64,000 nucleotides of DNA, taken from positions 62,001-126,000 of the forward strand of contig JACNKX010000097.1 of the NCBI GenBank assembly GCA_014381825.1, in the 5' to 3' direction. The notes under the pieces were generated by a model that was given only the letters and a program-made list of their open reading frames with translations, did not search any database and was not told where the DNA came from. Numbering within the stretch: the first letter of the stretch is position 1; every line of letters begins with the position of its first letter. This document shows positions 33,547-42,553 of this stretch, piece after piece. A program made the translations under genes and the position numbers. The stretch comes from Planctomycetota bacterium. GTDB lineage: Bacteria; Planctomycetota; Planctomycetia; Pirellulales; Pirellulaceae.

Positions 33547-35129
33547 TGCGAGATACACGAGCCAGGCCACGTTGGGTTGCGTCGATAGCAAGTTTGGCGA
33601 CCGCGATCGTTCTTTCAGCGGGAGTTGACCCGTCAAGCGGCGAAGAAGAGCGCGACTACTACCGCCTCGTTTCGATCGCAACGTCGCAGGCACCGACCGA
33701 GTCTCGCTCAAAGTTTTGGAAACCGGCTCCGGATGGTTTGGCATTGGAGGTCAGCGGCTTGGCCGTTGTTGACGACCGGCGACTTGCTGTGGCTATTCGC
33801 AAGGGAGAAGTCTGGCTGCTCGATGGAGTCTATGGTGATCCTCCCACCAACGTCACGTACAAACAGTTCGCGTCGGGACTTCACGAGCCGCTCGGATTAT
33901 TGAAGTATGGCGACTCGTTTTACACGGCACAACGTAGCGAATTGACGCGGCTGCGGGATACCAACGGCGACGAAGTTGCCGATGAATACTTGACCACCGC
34001 AAAGGGCTGGGGAACGACCGGCAACTATCACGAATACGCCTACGGACCAAAGCTCGATCACGACGGCAATCTGTGGCTGACGTTGAATATCGGTATGGGA
34101 ATCAAAGGCGAGCAGCGGGCTCGGCTCGTACGCGACCCAATACTTGGCGTTGCCCAAGCGCCTTGGCGAGGGTGGGGAATGAAAGTGACGCCGGAAGGTG
34201 AACTCATTCCCGTTTGCGCTGGCATGCGATCGCCTTGTGGCTTAGGTGCGAATCGTGCTGGCGACATGTTCTACACTGACCAGCAAGGCAACTGGGTCGC
34301 GACAAACTCACTCCACCACATGCGTCGCGGAGCGTTCTTTCACCATGCGGAGGCACTCGCCTCGATGACGCTACCCGGTTCTCCGATCAAAGACGTCAAG
34401 AGCGTACCATCGGGCTTGCCACTGCCAGAAGCCCTCAAGCGATTCCCGCAATTGAAGCCGCCGGCTGTCTGGTTTCCCTACAAGAAGGTCGGACAATCGG
34501 CAACCGACATCATGCTCGATGATAGTGGCGGAGAGTTTGGACCGTTCGACGGCCAGTTGTTCGTCGGCGAGTTCACGTTGTCATCTATCAGCCGCGTATT
34601 TCTCGAAAAAGTTGCCGGCGAGTATCAAGGAGCTTGCTTCCCTTTCCGCGAAGGATTCGCTTCGGCCGTGATTCGAATGGAACAAGGCGCGGACGGCAGC
34701 GTATTCGTGGGGCTCAGCAATCGGGGATGGAGCAGTCTCGGAACAGCCGCCTACGGTTTGCAGCGGCTCGTGTGGACTGGTAAGACTCCGTTCGAGATCA
34801 AAGAGATGCGGGCGATGCCAGACGGGTTTGAACTTGTCTTTACGAAGCCAGTCGAGACGACGACCGCCAGTGAAACGTCGTCTTACGCGATGAGCAGCCA
34901 CACCTACACGTATCATTCGACGTACGGAAGCGACGAGATCCTGAAGAAAGCCCCGGCAATTCACAGAGCCACCGTTTCCGAAGATGGTCTTCGAGTGCGT
35001 CTGATGGTCTCGGGCTTACGAGAGTACTTTGTGCATGAATTGGAAGCCGTCGGAATTCGAAGCGTCGATGGCGAGCCACTGTTGCATCCGCGGGCGTACT
35101 ACACGTTGAATCGGGTTCCCAGCGGATAA
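33540..35129 (+). CDS. Secreted beta-propeller protein, sorbosone-dehydrogenase-like
   Basis: 529 residues (or 527 from the second ATG, 33546, which overlaps the TAA of the cytochrome gene). A hydrophobic leader (WVASIASLATAIVLSAG) is followed by a six-bladed propeller: LEVSGLAVVDDRRLAVAIRKGEVWLL, SGLHEPLGLL, NWV, GHGG-free but with PCGLGANRAGDMFYTDQQGNW. These features occur in the soluble glucose/sorbosone dehydrogenase-like family that binds PQQ, though many planctomycetal relatives lack the quinone residues. A C-terminal Ig-like domain (FELVFTKPVETT) is seen. Coupled to the upstream pentahaem cytochrome, which would be its electron acceptor if it is a dehydrogenase. Confidence 0.72.
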   Translation: MVMRDTRARPRWVASIASLATAIVLSAGVDPSSGEEERDYYRLVSIATSQAPTESRSKFWKPAPDGLALEVSGLAVVDDRRLAVAIRKGEVWLLDGVYGDPPTNVTYKQFASGLHEPLGLLKYGDSFYTAQRSELTRLRDTNGDEVADEYLTTAKGWGTTGNYHEYAYGPKLDHDGNLWLTLNIGMGIKGEQRARLVRDPILGVAQAPWRGWGMKVTPEGELIPVCAGMRSPCGLGANRAGDMFYTDQQGNWVATNSLHHMRRGAFFHHAEALASMTLPGSPIKDVKSVPSGLPLPEALKRFPQLKPPAVWFPYKKVGQSATDIMLDDSGGEFGPFDGQLFVGEFTLSSISRVFLEKVAGEYQGACFPFREGFASAVIRMEQGADGSVFVGLSNRGWSSLGTAAYGLQRLVWTGKTPFEIKEMRAMPDGFELVFTKPVETTTASETSSYAMSSHTYTYHSTYGSDEILKKAPAIHRATVSEDGLRVRLMVSGLREYFVHELEAVGIRSVDGEPLLHPRAYYTLNRVPSG

Positions 35130-35179
35130 AAGGATCTTGCTTTCGAAGCTCTTGTCGGACTTTGGCTGACCGAGGACGT

Positions 35180-35194
35180 GTCGATGACATCGAC
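35180..35194. terminator. Inverted repeat between convergent genes
   Basis: GTCGATG and CATCGAC flank one A between the propeller gene and the opposing kinase gene. It could end transcription from both sides, but no T-run follows on either strand. Confidence 0.25.
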
Positions 35195-35215
35195 GTGCAT
35201 TCTGCTATCGGTGGA

Positions 35216-38200
35216 TCAGAGCCGACGTGGCGCGTGCCAGAACTTGAGCTTGTAACTTCCAGAGACCAGAGTTGTTCCGTTCGGCGAAAACGCAAGTGAC
35301 CAAACTCGGTAGTCGTGTCCCTTCAGCGTTGTTTTTGGTTCCCCTGTTTCAACATCCCACAACCGAATGGTCTTGTCTCCACTCCCTGACGCGAGTGTTT
35401 TTCCATCGGGGGAAAATGCCAGTGACTGGACCACAGCAACATGGCCGCGAATCGTTCGTTGGAGTAGGCCCGTCTGAGCATCCCAAATCTTTATCGACCG
35501 GTCTTCGCCTCCAGTTGCCAGCAAATTCTCGTCGTTAGAAATCGCGAGCGACCACACTCGATCTTGATGCCCATCTAGAACTCGACGAACTTTCCGTGAA
35601 GCCACGTCCCAGATCCTTACCGAGTTATCTGCGCTGACGGTCGCAAGTGATTTGTCGTTGTCGAAGAACGCGGCGTTGTAGACACGATCGTCGTGGCCGT
35701 TCAAAGTGCCGACCTCCGCCGCGTCGTCAACACTCCATAGCTTGACGGAACTGTCATGACTTGCCGAGGCCAACAGCTTGCCATCATGAGAAAAGCAAAC
35801 GCACGAGATTGCGCCCTCATGTCCTTTCAAACGAGTTGGTTCATTAGTCACCAGATTCCATAACATGAGGTCGTCGCTGAACGTGCCACTGGCGGCGAGA
35901 GTTCCGTTTGGCGACAAGGCAACTGACAAAACTCGCTGGCGATGGACAAGCGGTTCGCCCACTGGCTGGCCGGAGTTTGCATCCCACAGGCGAACCGTTT
36001 TATCATTGCTTGCGGAAGCAACACGAGTGCCATCACGTGAATATGTCACCCAGTTTACCGAGCCGTCATGCGAATCGTTCGTCTCTTGAGCATTCAGCCC
36101 GGCCACGTCCCAAACGACGACCGCCAGATCTTCGCCCCCTGTTACAATTGTTCCTCCGTCCGCGGAATAGGCAACACTAGCCAACGGTGCTGTATGGCCG
36201 ATTTCGATTGACTGCATCTGGTTATTCGGAGCACTCATGCGTTCGAAGAAGTGAACGGGCCTCCGTTTTAAGTTTCGAACGGGCACTCGCGACGGTTCGT
36301 TCGACCAAGTGAGATCCCAAGTTCTCAATGTTCGATCATGTCCGACAGAAACAAGTGATGTGCCATCGGGCGAGAAGGCTACGCTTCTCACGCGATCCGC
36401 GTGTCCCTCCAAGACATCTCGAAGCTCACCAGTCTCGACATCCCACAAGCGGATTGTCTTGTCAGCGCTGCCCGTCGCAAGTTGCTGGCCGTTCGGTGAG
36501 AATGCGACCGACCACACTTCAATGGAATGTCCTTCGAGTGTGTGGAGGCGTTCGCCTGAATCGGTGTCCCAGAGGATCGCGGTACGGTCGAGCCCTGCAG
36601 AGGCGACCTTTGCGCCATCGGATGAAATATCGACACCATAGACGAAATCAATGTGTCCCTTTATCGTGCGTGTTTCGATCCCTGCTTCGACGTCCCAGAG
36701 TTTCACACTCGTATCGGAACTAGCTGACGCCAATGTCTTGCCGTTTCCGGAGAACGCGAGGGAGAAGACCGTGCCGGTGTGTCCGACTAGTGTTTTCAGC
36801 TTAGCTCCGGTCTCCCGATCCCAGACTACAATCGTTCGGTCTTGGCTGCCGGTCGCGAGCTTGCGGCCATCCGGAGAGAACGCAACAGAGAACACGGCTT
36901 GCTCATGCCCGGTGAGGGGCATCGCCTCAGAACTCGCCGTGACATGCCAAATCTTGACGGATCCATCATCTGACGCAGAGGCGATCCAATCCCCATCCGG
37001 CGTAATGTCGACCGCGTGGATGGTTGCCTCATGTCCCTCGAATCGCTGCGACGACCGATGACACTGTTTCCACCAATAGTACCACTCGAAGCTGCGTGGA
37101 TCTTCCTTGGCATCAGGTCGTTCGCGGTACCGATCGAGGATCTCGGCAACACGTGAGACATCGCCGAATTCATACGCCTGCTGCGCCAGGTTCATACTTG
37201 CGACGTAGAGGAAATGCTCGGTCTCGCGACGAGCTTGCCGTTCGCGCTCCGCCGATCGCTTGGCGTCACTCGCTGCACCTAGTGCCTTCAAGGCGTTTTT
37301 GTCGGCGCGGAGCCATTGTGACGTCACACCAATCAAGCCCGCGACCAAGGTAAGCACAAAGCACGTCGCTAGGCCAGCGATCATCGGATTTCGGCGACAC
37401 CAACGCCACGTGCGTCCCACCGTCGTAATGGGGCGAGCTTCGATAGGCTCGCCGCGCAGAAATCGTTGCAGTTCGTCTGACAACTCTTTAGCGGTTGTGT
37501 AACGCCGCTGTGGCACTTTCTCGATGCACTTCCAGCAGATCGTGTCTAGATCTTCCGGGATGCTGCGATTTAAGCTGCGCGGATGCGGAGGGTCATCAAA
37601 TAGAACATGCTGGACGACAACTTGAGGGCTACCGCGGAAGGGTACTTCTCCGGTCAAAGCCTGAAACAAAATCACGCCCAGCGAGTAGACGTCGCTGCGG
37701 CGGTCAGCTTGCCGAGCTTCGCCCCGCGCTTGCTCCGGTGACATGTAGGCGGGAGTACCGAACACGTGGCCATCGACAGCGACAGTGGCATCCGCCGCCT
37801 CGTGTTTTGCCAAGCCGAAATCCATGATGTGCGGTTCGCCCTCCGCGTCAATCATGATATTCGAAGGCTTGATGTCGCGATGAACGATTCCGGACTCGTG
37901 AGCATGGTGTAGTGCGGTTGCGAGCTTAGAGCAAAGGTTCGCCGCGTTGTTTGGCGAAAGCTTTTGATCCCGCAGCCAAGCGGACAGAGGCAGCCCTTCC
38001 ACATAGTCGCTAACGATAAAAACGATACCCGCTTCACGACCGACTTCGTGAACGCTGACGATGTTTGGGTGATGCAGCTGAGCCGCTGCTCGTGCTTCGC
38101 GGAAGAAGTTTTCTGTCTCCGCGGGGCTAAGTCGGTCCTTTCGAGGAATCTTGATCGCGACCGTCCGAGCCAAGGTTCGATCACGAGCTCGCCACACGGT

Positions 38201-38422
38201 TCCGAATGACCCCATTCCGAGTCGTTCAATCAGATCGAACTGCGCTAACGACTTGGGCGCGTTTTGAGCTGGATCTCCACCAGCCGTCGAGCCATCGAAT
38301 TCGAGTGTCTCGTCGCCGAGAAGGTCGAAAATCGTTCCGCATGTCACGCAAGCGACATCCGAAAGCGAATCGGTCTCTTCGAGCTTCAATGCGGCGTTGC
38401 ACTGCGGACAACGTACTTGCAC
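35216..38422 (-). CDS. Ser/Thr protein kinase with transmembrane helix and WD40 repeats
   Basis: 1068 residues. A zinc-ribbon-like N-terminus has CPQC and CVTC. The Hanks kinase domain follows: GMGSFGTVWRA (P-loop), VAIKIPR (Lys), HRDIKPSNIMID (catalytic loop), DFGLAKHE and GTPAYMSPEQARGE (activation segment). A single helix at ~355-380 (MIAGLATCFVLTLVAGLIG) precedes a short helical linker. From ~455 to the end about 14 WD40 repeats form two seven-bladed propellers, with the recurring SVAFSPDG.LATGS.D.TIrlWD pattern. The kinase is therefore cytoplasmic and the WD40 part extracytoplasmic, a common planctomycetal sensor layout. The repeats are very similar, hinting at recent internal duplication. 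Confidence 0.92.
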   Translation of the reverse strand: MQVRCPQCNAALKLEETDSLSDVACVTCGTIFDLLGDETLEFDGSTAGGDPAQNAPKSLAQFDLIERLGMGSFGTVWRARDRTLARTVAIKIPRKDRLSPAETENFFREARAAAQLHHPNIVSVHEVGREAGIVFIVSDYVEGLPLSAWLRDQKLSPNNAANLCSKLATALHHAHESGIVHRDIKPSNIMIDAEGEPHIMDFGLAKHEAADATVAVDGHVFGTPAYMSPEQARGEARQADRRSDVYSLGVILFQALTGEVPFRGSPQVVVQHVLFDDPPHPRSLNRSIPEDLDTICWKCIEKVPQRRYTTAKELSDELQRFLRGEPIEARPITTVGRTWRWCRRNPMIAGLATCFVLTLVAGLIGVTSQWLRADKNALKALGAASDAKRSAERERQARRETEHFLYVASMNLAQQAYEFGDVSRVAEILDRYRERPDAKEDPRSFEWYYWWKQCHRSSQRFEGHEATIHAVDITPDGDWIASASDDGSVKIWHVTASSEAMPLTGHEQAVFSVAFSPDGRKLATGSQDRTIVVWDRETGAKLKTLVGHTGTVFSLAFSGNGKTLASASSDTSVKLWDVEAGIETRTIKGHIDFVYGVDISSDGAKVASAGLDRTAILWDTDSGERLHTLEGHSIEVWSVAFSPNGQQLATGSADKTIRLWDVETGELRDVLEGHADRVRSVAFSPDGTSLVSVGHDRTLRTWDLTWSNEPSRVPVRNLKRRPVHFFERMSAPNNQMQSIEIGHTAPLASVAYSADGGTIVTGGEDLAVVVWDVAGLNAQETNDSHDGSVNWVTYSRDGTRVASASNDKTVRLWDANSGQPVGEPLVHRQRVLSVALSPNGTLAASGTFSDDLMLWNLVTNEPTRLKGHEGAISCVCFSHDGKLLASASHDSSVKLWSVDDAAEVGTLNGHDDRVYNAAFFDNDKSLATVSADNSVRIWDVASRKVRRVLDGHQDRVWSLAISNDENLLATGGEDRSIKIWDAQTGLLQRTIRGHVAVVQSLAFSPDGKTLASGSGDKTIRLWDVETGEPKTTLKGHDYRVWSLAFSPNGTTLVSGSYKLKFWHAPRRL

Positions 38423-38536
38423 GCGTCGTTCCTTCGGAGGGCCATTTTGGACCTGCAGATTGTAGCACCTTGCGGGCGGGGGGAAGCCGCTCTGACTGAC
38501 AGATTTAGGCCGAGCGTGAGTCCCTCCCTGCTGTCA

Positions 38537-40030
38537 TTAATCGATCGCTGGCAGACGAAAAGTCTCGGAAGGGACGTGCTCTTTCGCCATCAGCTTGGCC
38601 AGACGATCGACGATATCGGGATGCATTGCGGCGAGATCATTCTTCTCGCTGATGTCCTCTGCGATATTGTACAGCTCGATTTTGGTTTTGCCCTTAAGGA
38701 GATTCTGGCGAACTGCCTTCCAATCACCAACACGAATCGTCTGTTGTCCGCCGTATCCGGTAAACTCGCGATACAGCAATGGTCGGGGCTTCTGCTGCTG
38801 CCCAAGCAGCGTTGGTGCCAGGCTGATGCCGTCGGTCTCAGACGGAACATCGTCTTTCGCACCGGCGATCTCAAGTAGCGTGGGCATCCAGTCTTCGAAT
38901 CCACTAACCCGATCGTTGCTCGACCCGGCAGCCACTCGACCTGGATACCGGACGAGCGTCGGAACGCGAACACCGCCTTCGTAGAGCGAGCCCTTCAAAC
39001 CTCGCAACTCCCCGACGCTGGAAAAAAACTCGTAGTCAACTTCTTCGCCGAGATGAGTCGTGCCGTTGTCGGAGCTGAAAACGACAATCGTGTTTTTAGC
39101 GAGTTCCAACTCGTCTAGCAGGTTCAAGACGTTTCCGATGTACTGATCCATGCGAGAGATCATCGCGGCGTAAGCCGCTCGCGGAGTGAAGTGCGGCGTG
39201 TATCCGTATCCTTTGCCGCGTGTGAATGGCGGATCTTTCCAGCCAAAAGCAAGGTAAGGCTTTAGTTCTTCATCTGGAACATGTAATGCGACGTGCGGAA
39301 TGACTGTTGGGTAGTAAAGAAAGAACGGTTGGTTTTTGTTCGTGCGAACAAACTCTAGCACTTGCTCGTTGATCCGATCTGGAGCGTAATCCTGTCCCTT
39401 GAACACGTCATAGCTCTTCGGATTCGCAGGGTCTGCATTCTTCGCAAGACTCGCGTGTCCAGGTACCGGCGGTGTGTTCTTCAATTCGACGTGTTTGTCG
39501 TCGCTCCAAAGATAAGAAGGATAGTAGCTGTGCGCGTGGCTTTGGCAGTTGTAGCCGAAGAAGCGATTGAAGCCCTGCACCAACGGTCGACCAGTCGACT
39601 CGGGACCACCGAGTCCCCACTTTCCGAACGCCCCGGTTACATAACCCTGTTTTTGTAACAACTCGGCGATCGTTACTTCTCCATCAGGAATCGGCCACTG
39701 GCCTTCAGGCGGCGTTGCTTTGTTGCTCCGCACATAAGCGTGCCCGGGATGCTTTCCGGTCATTAAAACGCAACGCGACGGAGCACAGACCGCGTTACCA
39801 CAATAATGCTGCGTCAAACGCATACCTTGCTTGGCGAGTGCGTCGAGATTCGGGGTTCGAATCAGCTTCTGGCCAAAGCTCCCCAACTCGCGATAACCAA
39901 GATCGTCGGCGAGAATGAACACGATGTTCGGCTTGCGAGCTTCAGCGGCGAAGACAGTATCGGTTGCTCGGATTCCCAGCAGCGTTCCGACAATCGCGAT
40001 CAGGAAAATGAATTGCGACTTCACAGACAT
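38537..40030 (-). CDS. Secreted sulfatase (CxPSR type)
   Basis: 497 residues, signal peptide to about residue 29 (VFA-A). Features are NIVFILADDLGYRELG (metal ligands), GNAVCAPSRCVLMTGKH with the FGly cysteine C82, GYVTGAFGKWGLGG and VVFSSDNGTTHLG. The full CAPSR motif and the long insertion after the GKWGLGG segment place it among carbohydrate sulfatases. It ends 114 bases after the WD40 kinase start and is followed upstream by the SHD1 gene 30 bases away in the same direction, so it may be cotranscribed with that gene. Substrate unknown. Confidence 0.9.
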   Translation of the reverse strand: MSVKSQFIFLIAIVGTLLGIRATDTVFAAEARKPNIVFILADDLGYRELGSFGQKLIRTPNLDALAKQGMRLTQHYCGNAVCAPSRCVLMTGKHPGHAYVRSNKATPPEGQWPIPDGEVTIAELLQKQGYVTGAFGKWGLGGPESTGRPLVQGFNRFFGYNCQSHAHSYYPSYLWSDDKHVELKNTPPVPGHASLAKNADPANPKSYDVFKGQDYAPDRINEQVLEFVRTNKNQPFFLYYPTVIPHVALHVPDEELKPYLAFGWKDPPFTRGKGYGYTPHFTPRAAYAAMISRMDQYIGNVLNLLDELELAKNTIVVFSSDNGTTHLGEEVDYEFFSSVGELRGLKGSLYEGGVRVPTLVRYPGRVAAGSSNDRVSGFEDWMPTLLEIAGAKDDVPSETDGISLAPTLLGQQQKPRPLLYREFTGYGGQQTIRVGDWKAVRQNLLKGKTKIELYNIAEDISEKNDLAAMHPDIVDRLAKLMAKEHVPSETFRLPAID

Positions 40031-40059
40031 CTCTCCTCAAGTTGTCATCTCTTGATGCG

Positions 40060-41724
40060 TCATTCGAATGGATTGTCCGACGCTTTCGCGGCGGCTTGCA
40101 GCTTCTTCACTAGCTCCTGATCGGCTTTGCTCAAGCGATCCAGTGGAACTGCCAACTCTTTGCCGTCGGTGCGATGCAATTTCACCTTATCGTCTTCGAC
40201 GCCCAGATACGTCGCTTCGATCTTGTGCTTGCCCGTGCTATCGATCCACGTCCGAGGCTTGGATGTATCGGAAAGCGATTCTGGCAGTTTGGGCTGATCG
40301 ACTTCTTCCGGTGCCAATTGAACTTGTGCGCGCGGCAGCGTCTTGTCTTGTCGGAAATTGCCGCGCGTGCGGACCATCACCGTGCCGTTATCCAGCGCTT
40401 CCAAAACATCTGCGGGGAACCAGAAACTAGGGGAATACCGAACCTGGACGATCTGTCCGGGATACAGCACCGTGTTTTCAGTGAGGACACGCCCACTGGA
40501 TTTGATCGGTGAATTCTTGGCGTAAGCTGCGTTCAAATCTGCCTTTCGTCGATAGTCGGCGGACCAGGCTCTTAACGCTTTATGAGCATCTTCAGCAACT
40601 TTCTTGTTCGTGCTATCAAGCAGTGGGCGAATCGCATCGGCAATCTCTGGATCCTTTTCCTTTGTCGCTTTACCGGCGAGCATCCTCAAGGAGGCCAGTA
40701 CGGCGGTTGAGTCGCCGGAATTCAGAGCCGCCAAAGTGGTTTGCTTTTCCTCGGATGATAGCGGAGCCTCCTGCATCCGCTTCTTTTCTGCTGCCACTCG
40801 CGCGACTTCGTCCTTCCTGGCCTTGGCGTCAGCGTCGATCTTGGCGATCTCGTCCGCTGACATTCGTCGGTATACGACGGTGATCGGAACTGTAACCTTC
40901 GTGTTGTCTTCGTCGATGATCAGCTTGTGTTTGAAATCGAGCGATTCGGGAATGCGTTCTTTCAAATTAAACGTCCATGTTCCCGTGCCTTGCATGTCGT
41001 AGGCGGCCTTGTTACCGACCTTAGGCGTCTTTAGATGATACGTCTTCTTGACCGTCGCCTTTTCCGCGTCTTTGCGTTCGATTGAGTAGCTTGTGATCTC
41101 GCTTGCGGCCTGTACGGATTGCGGATCATTGCGTGCAAAAGGATCGAACCGACCGAAGCGACCGCGACTGTTCTCTTCGCCTTCGGTAATCGAAATTCCA
41201 CTGTCCACCTTCCAAGTCTTCTCGTCGCTTTCGGGCAAGACCTCGAATGGCAACAGCGATACATTTCCGAGAAGGTATGGCAAGTGCGAATCGCCTTCCA
41301 TCGCCAACACGCCACCGCGTGGTGACAGCGTGATGCGGTTTGTCGTTTGCACTTTGCCGGCGAACGCCGGGCGGGCAAACGGATCAGGGAACGAAGGGCC
41401 GCCACGACCGAACGGGCCAAAGGGCCCAAAACCTCGTGGTCGCGCCGAGGCCTTCGACTTACTCGACTCGCCCGTCCCGCCACGATACGTGAGTCGCGAC
41501 TGTTTCTCGTCGGAAGCATCGACCGTGTAACGTGTCATCCCTCGGTAAGTCGTCACTTTGGTCGGCAAGTCGACCGTGATCGTGACTTGGTACGCAAACT
41601 GTTTCCCTTTTTCCCACTGGTATCGGAGATCTGATTGTTGCGCTGTCGCAACGAGTTGTGTGGTCAGAATGGAGGCTACAGCCGCGAGCAGCGTTACAAA
41701 TCGCGAGGAAAGTCGATGAGTCAT
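40060..41724 (-). CDS. Secreted SHD1-domain protein
   Basis: The start at 41724 is used because AGGAG lies eight bases before it; the frame extends three codons further up. A signal peptide (1-28, ATAQQ) leads into a ~270-residue beta-rich domain with a low-complexity segment of Gly, Arg and Phe (PRGFGPFGPFGRGG). A Lys/Ala/Glu-rich coiled coil follows (~290-340), then at the C-terminus (~470-540) an SHD1 (SLA1 homology) domain: RTWIDSTGKHKIEATYLGV, VKLHRTDGKELAVPLDRLS. SHD1 proteins are abundant in Planctomycetes and unexplained; in yeast the domain binds NPF peptides and calcium-like ligands. It lies 30 bases upstream of the sulfatase gene. Confidence 0.78.
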   Translation of the reverse strand: MTHRLSSRFVTLLAAVASILTTQLVATAQQSDLRYQWEKGKQFAYQVTITVDLPTKVTTYRGMTRYTVDASDEKQSRLTYRGGTGESSKSKASARPRGFGPFGPFGRGGPSFPDPFARPAFAGKVQTTNRITLSPRGGVLAMEGDSHLPYLLGNVSLLPFEVLPESDEKTWKVDSGISITEGEENSRGRFGRFDPFARNDPQSVQAASEITSYSIERKDAEKATVKKTYHLKTPKVGNKAAYDMQGTGTWTFNLKERIPESLDFKHKLIIDEDNTKVTVPITVVYRRMSADEIAKIDADAKARKDEVARVAAEKKRMQEAPLSSEEKQTTLAALNSGDSTAVLASLRMLAGKATKEKDPEIADAIRPLLDSTNKKVAEDAHKALRAWSADYRRKADLNAAYAKNSPIKSSGRVLTENTVLYPGQIVQVRYSPSFWFPADVLEALDNGTVMVRTRGNFRQDKTLPRAQVQLAPEEVDQPKLPESLSDTSKPRTWIDSTGKHKIEATYLGVEDDKVKLHRTDGKELAVPLDRLSKADQELVKKLQAAAKASDNPFE

Positions 41725-41768
41725 TTCAGGCACTCCTTCTAGTCTTGCCGACTGGACGATTCAAAGAC

Positions 41769-41795
41769 GTAGGCCGGAAGCTTGTTCCGGACTAC
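41769..41795. repeat. Dispersed palindromic repeat, copy 1
   Basis: An 11-bp stem with one mismatch, GTAGGCCGGAA / TTCCGGACTAC, around the loop GCTTG. It lies in the divergent region between the SHD1 and ECF sigma genes. A second, degenerate copy is at 45457-45483. Such elements recur in planctomycetal intergenic regions. Confidence 0.5.
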
Positions 41796-41939
41796 TTTGG
41801 TTTTACTGTGATAATCCACTAGTTTACGAAACCGAGTTAGCAATCGCCATAGTCTAGCGGATTACCAAATACGCATTCAGCTGGCACATTCCGTGTAAGA
41901 TTCCTCGTACCTGGCTGTGTAGTAGTGCGGAGATACTAA

Positions 41940-42536
41940 ATGCGTGAAGCCCCGGAAACTCGCCAAAGCCTGTTGCTGCGATTGCGTGATTCGCAAGATC
42001 ATCAGGCATGGACAGAGTTTCTGGCGATTTACGAGCCGCTGATTTATCGGCTGGCGACGCGAAACGGGTTTCAAGATGCGGATGCTCGCGAGTTGACTCA
42101 GGAAGTTCTGTTAGCGGTTTCGGGCGCGATTGATCGTTGGGACCCCGATCCGAAGCTCGGGTCTTTCCGCGGTTGGCTGTTCCGTATTGCTCGCAACCTG
42201 ATGATCAACTTCCTCGCCAAGCGTCGCAACCGACCGTTGGCGATCGGTGACACGGATTTCAACCGTTTGCTGAACGAACAACCAGCTGACGCGAGCGACG
42301 AATCACGCTACTTCGACCATGAATACAAACGCCAGGCGTTCCATTGGGCGGCTGAGCGGATTCGCCGCGAGTTCCAGGAACACACTTGGCAGGCGTTTTG
42401 GCAATCGTGCGTCGATGGTAAGACGGTCAAGGAAGTTGCCGAGAAACTGAAGATGTCCGTCGGGGCGGTGTATGTGTCGCGAAGCCGCGTGATGGCGCGC
42501 TTGCGAAAAGAGATTGAACGAGTTGGTAACGAGTGA
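41940..42536 (+). CDS. ECF-type RNA polymerase sigma factor
   Basis: 198 residues. Region 2 shows YEPLIYRLATRNGFQDADARELTQEVLLAV followed by the DNA-melting FRGWLFRIARNLMINF; region 4 shows KTVKEVAEKLKMSVGAVYVSRSRVMARLRKEI as a helix-turn-helix. The lack of region 1 and 3 makes it an extracytoplasmic-function factor. It is followed 17 bases later by a gene whose product fuses a zinc-binding anti-sigma motif to a Ser/Thr kinase; this pairing is known for several planctomycetal ECF groups. The sigma factor is therefore probably held or modified by the kinase protein and released on a signal. Confidence 0.9.
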   Translation: MREAPETRQSLLLRLRDSQDHQAWTEFLAIYEPLIYRLATRNGFQDADARELTQEVLLAVSGAIDRWDPDPKLGSFRGWLFRIARNLMINFLAKRRNRPLAIGDTDFNRLLNEQPADASDESRYFDHEYKRQAFHWAAERIRREFQEHTWQAFWQSCVDGKTVKEVAEKLKMSVGAVYVSRSRVMARLRKEIERVGNE

Positions 42537-42553
42537 AGAGAGTTAATTGAATC

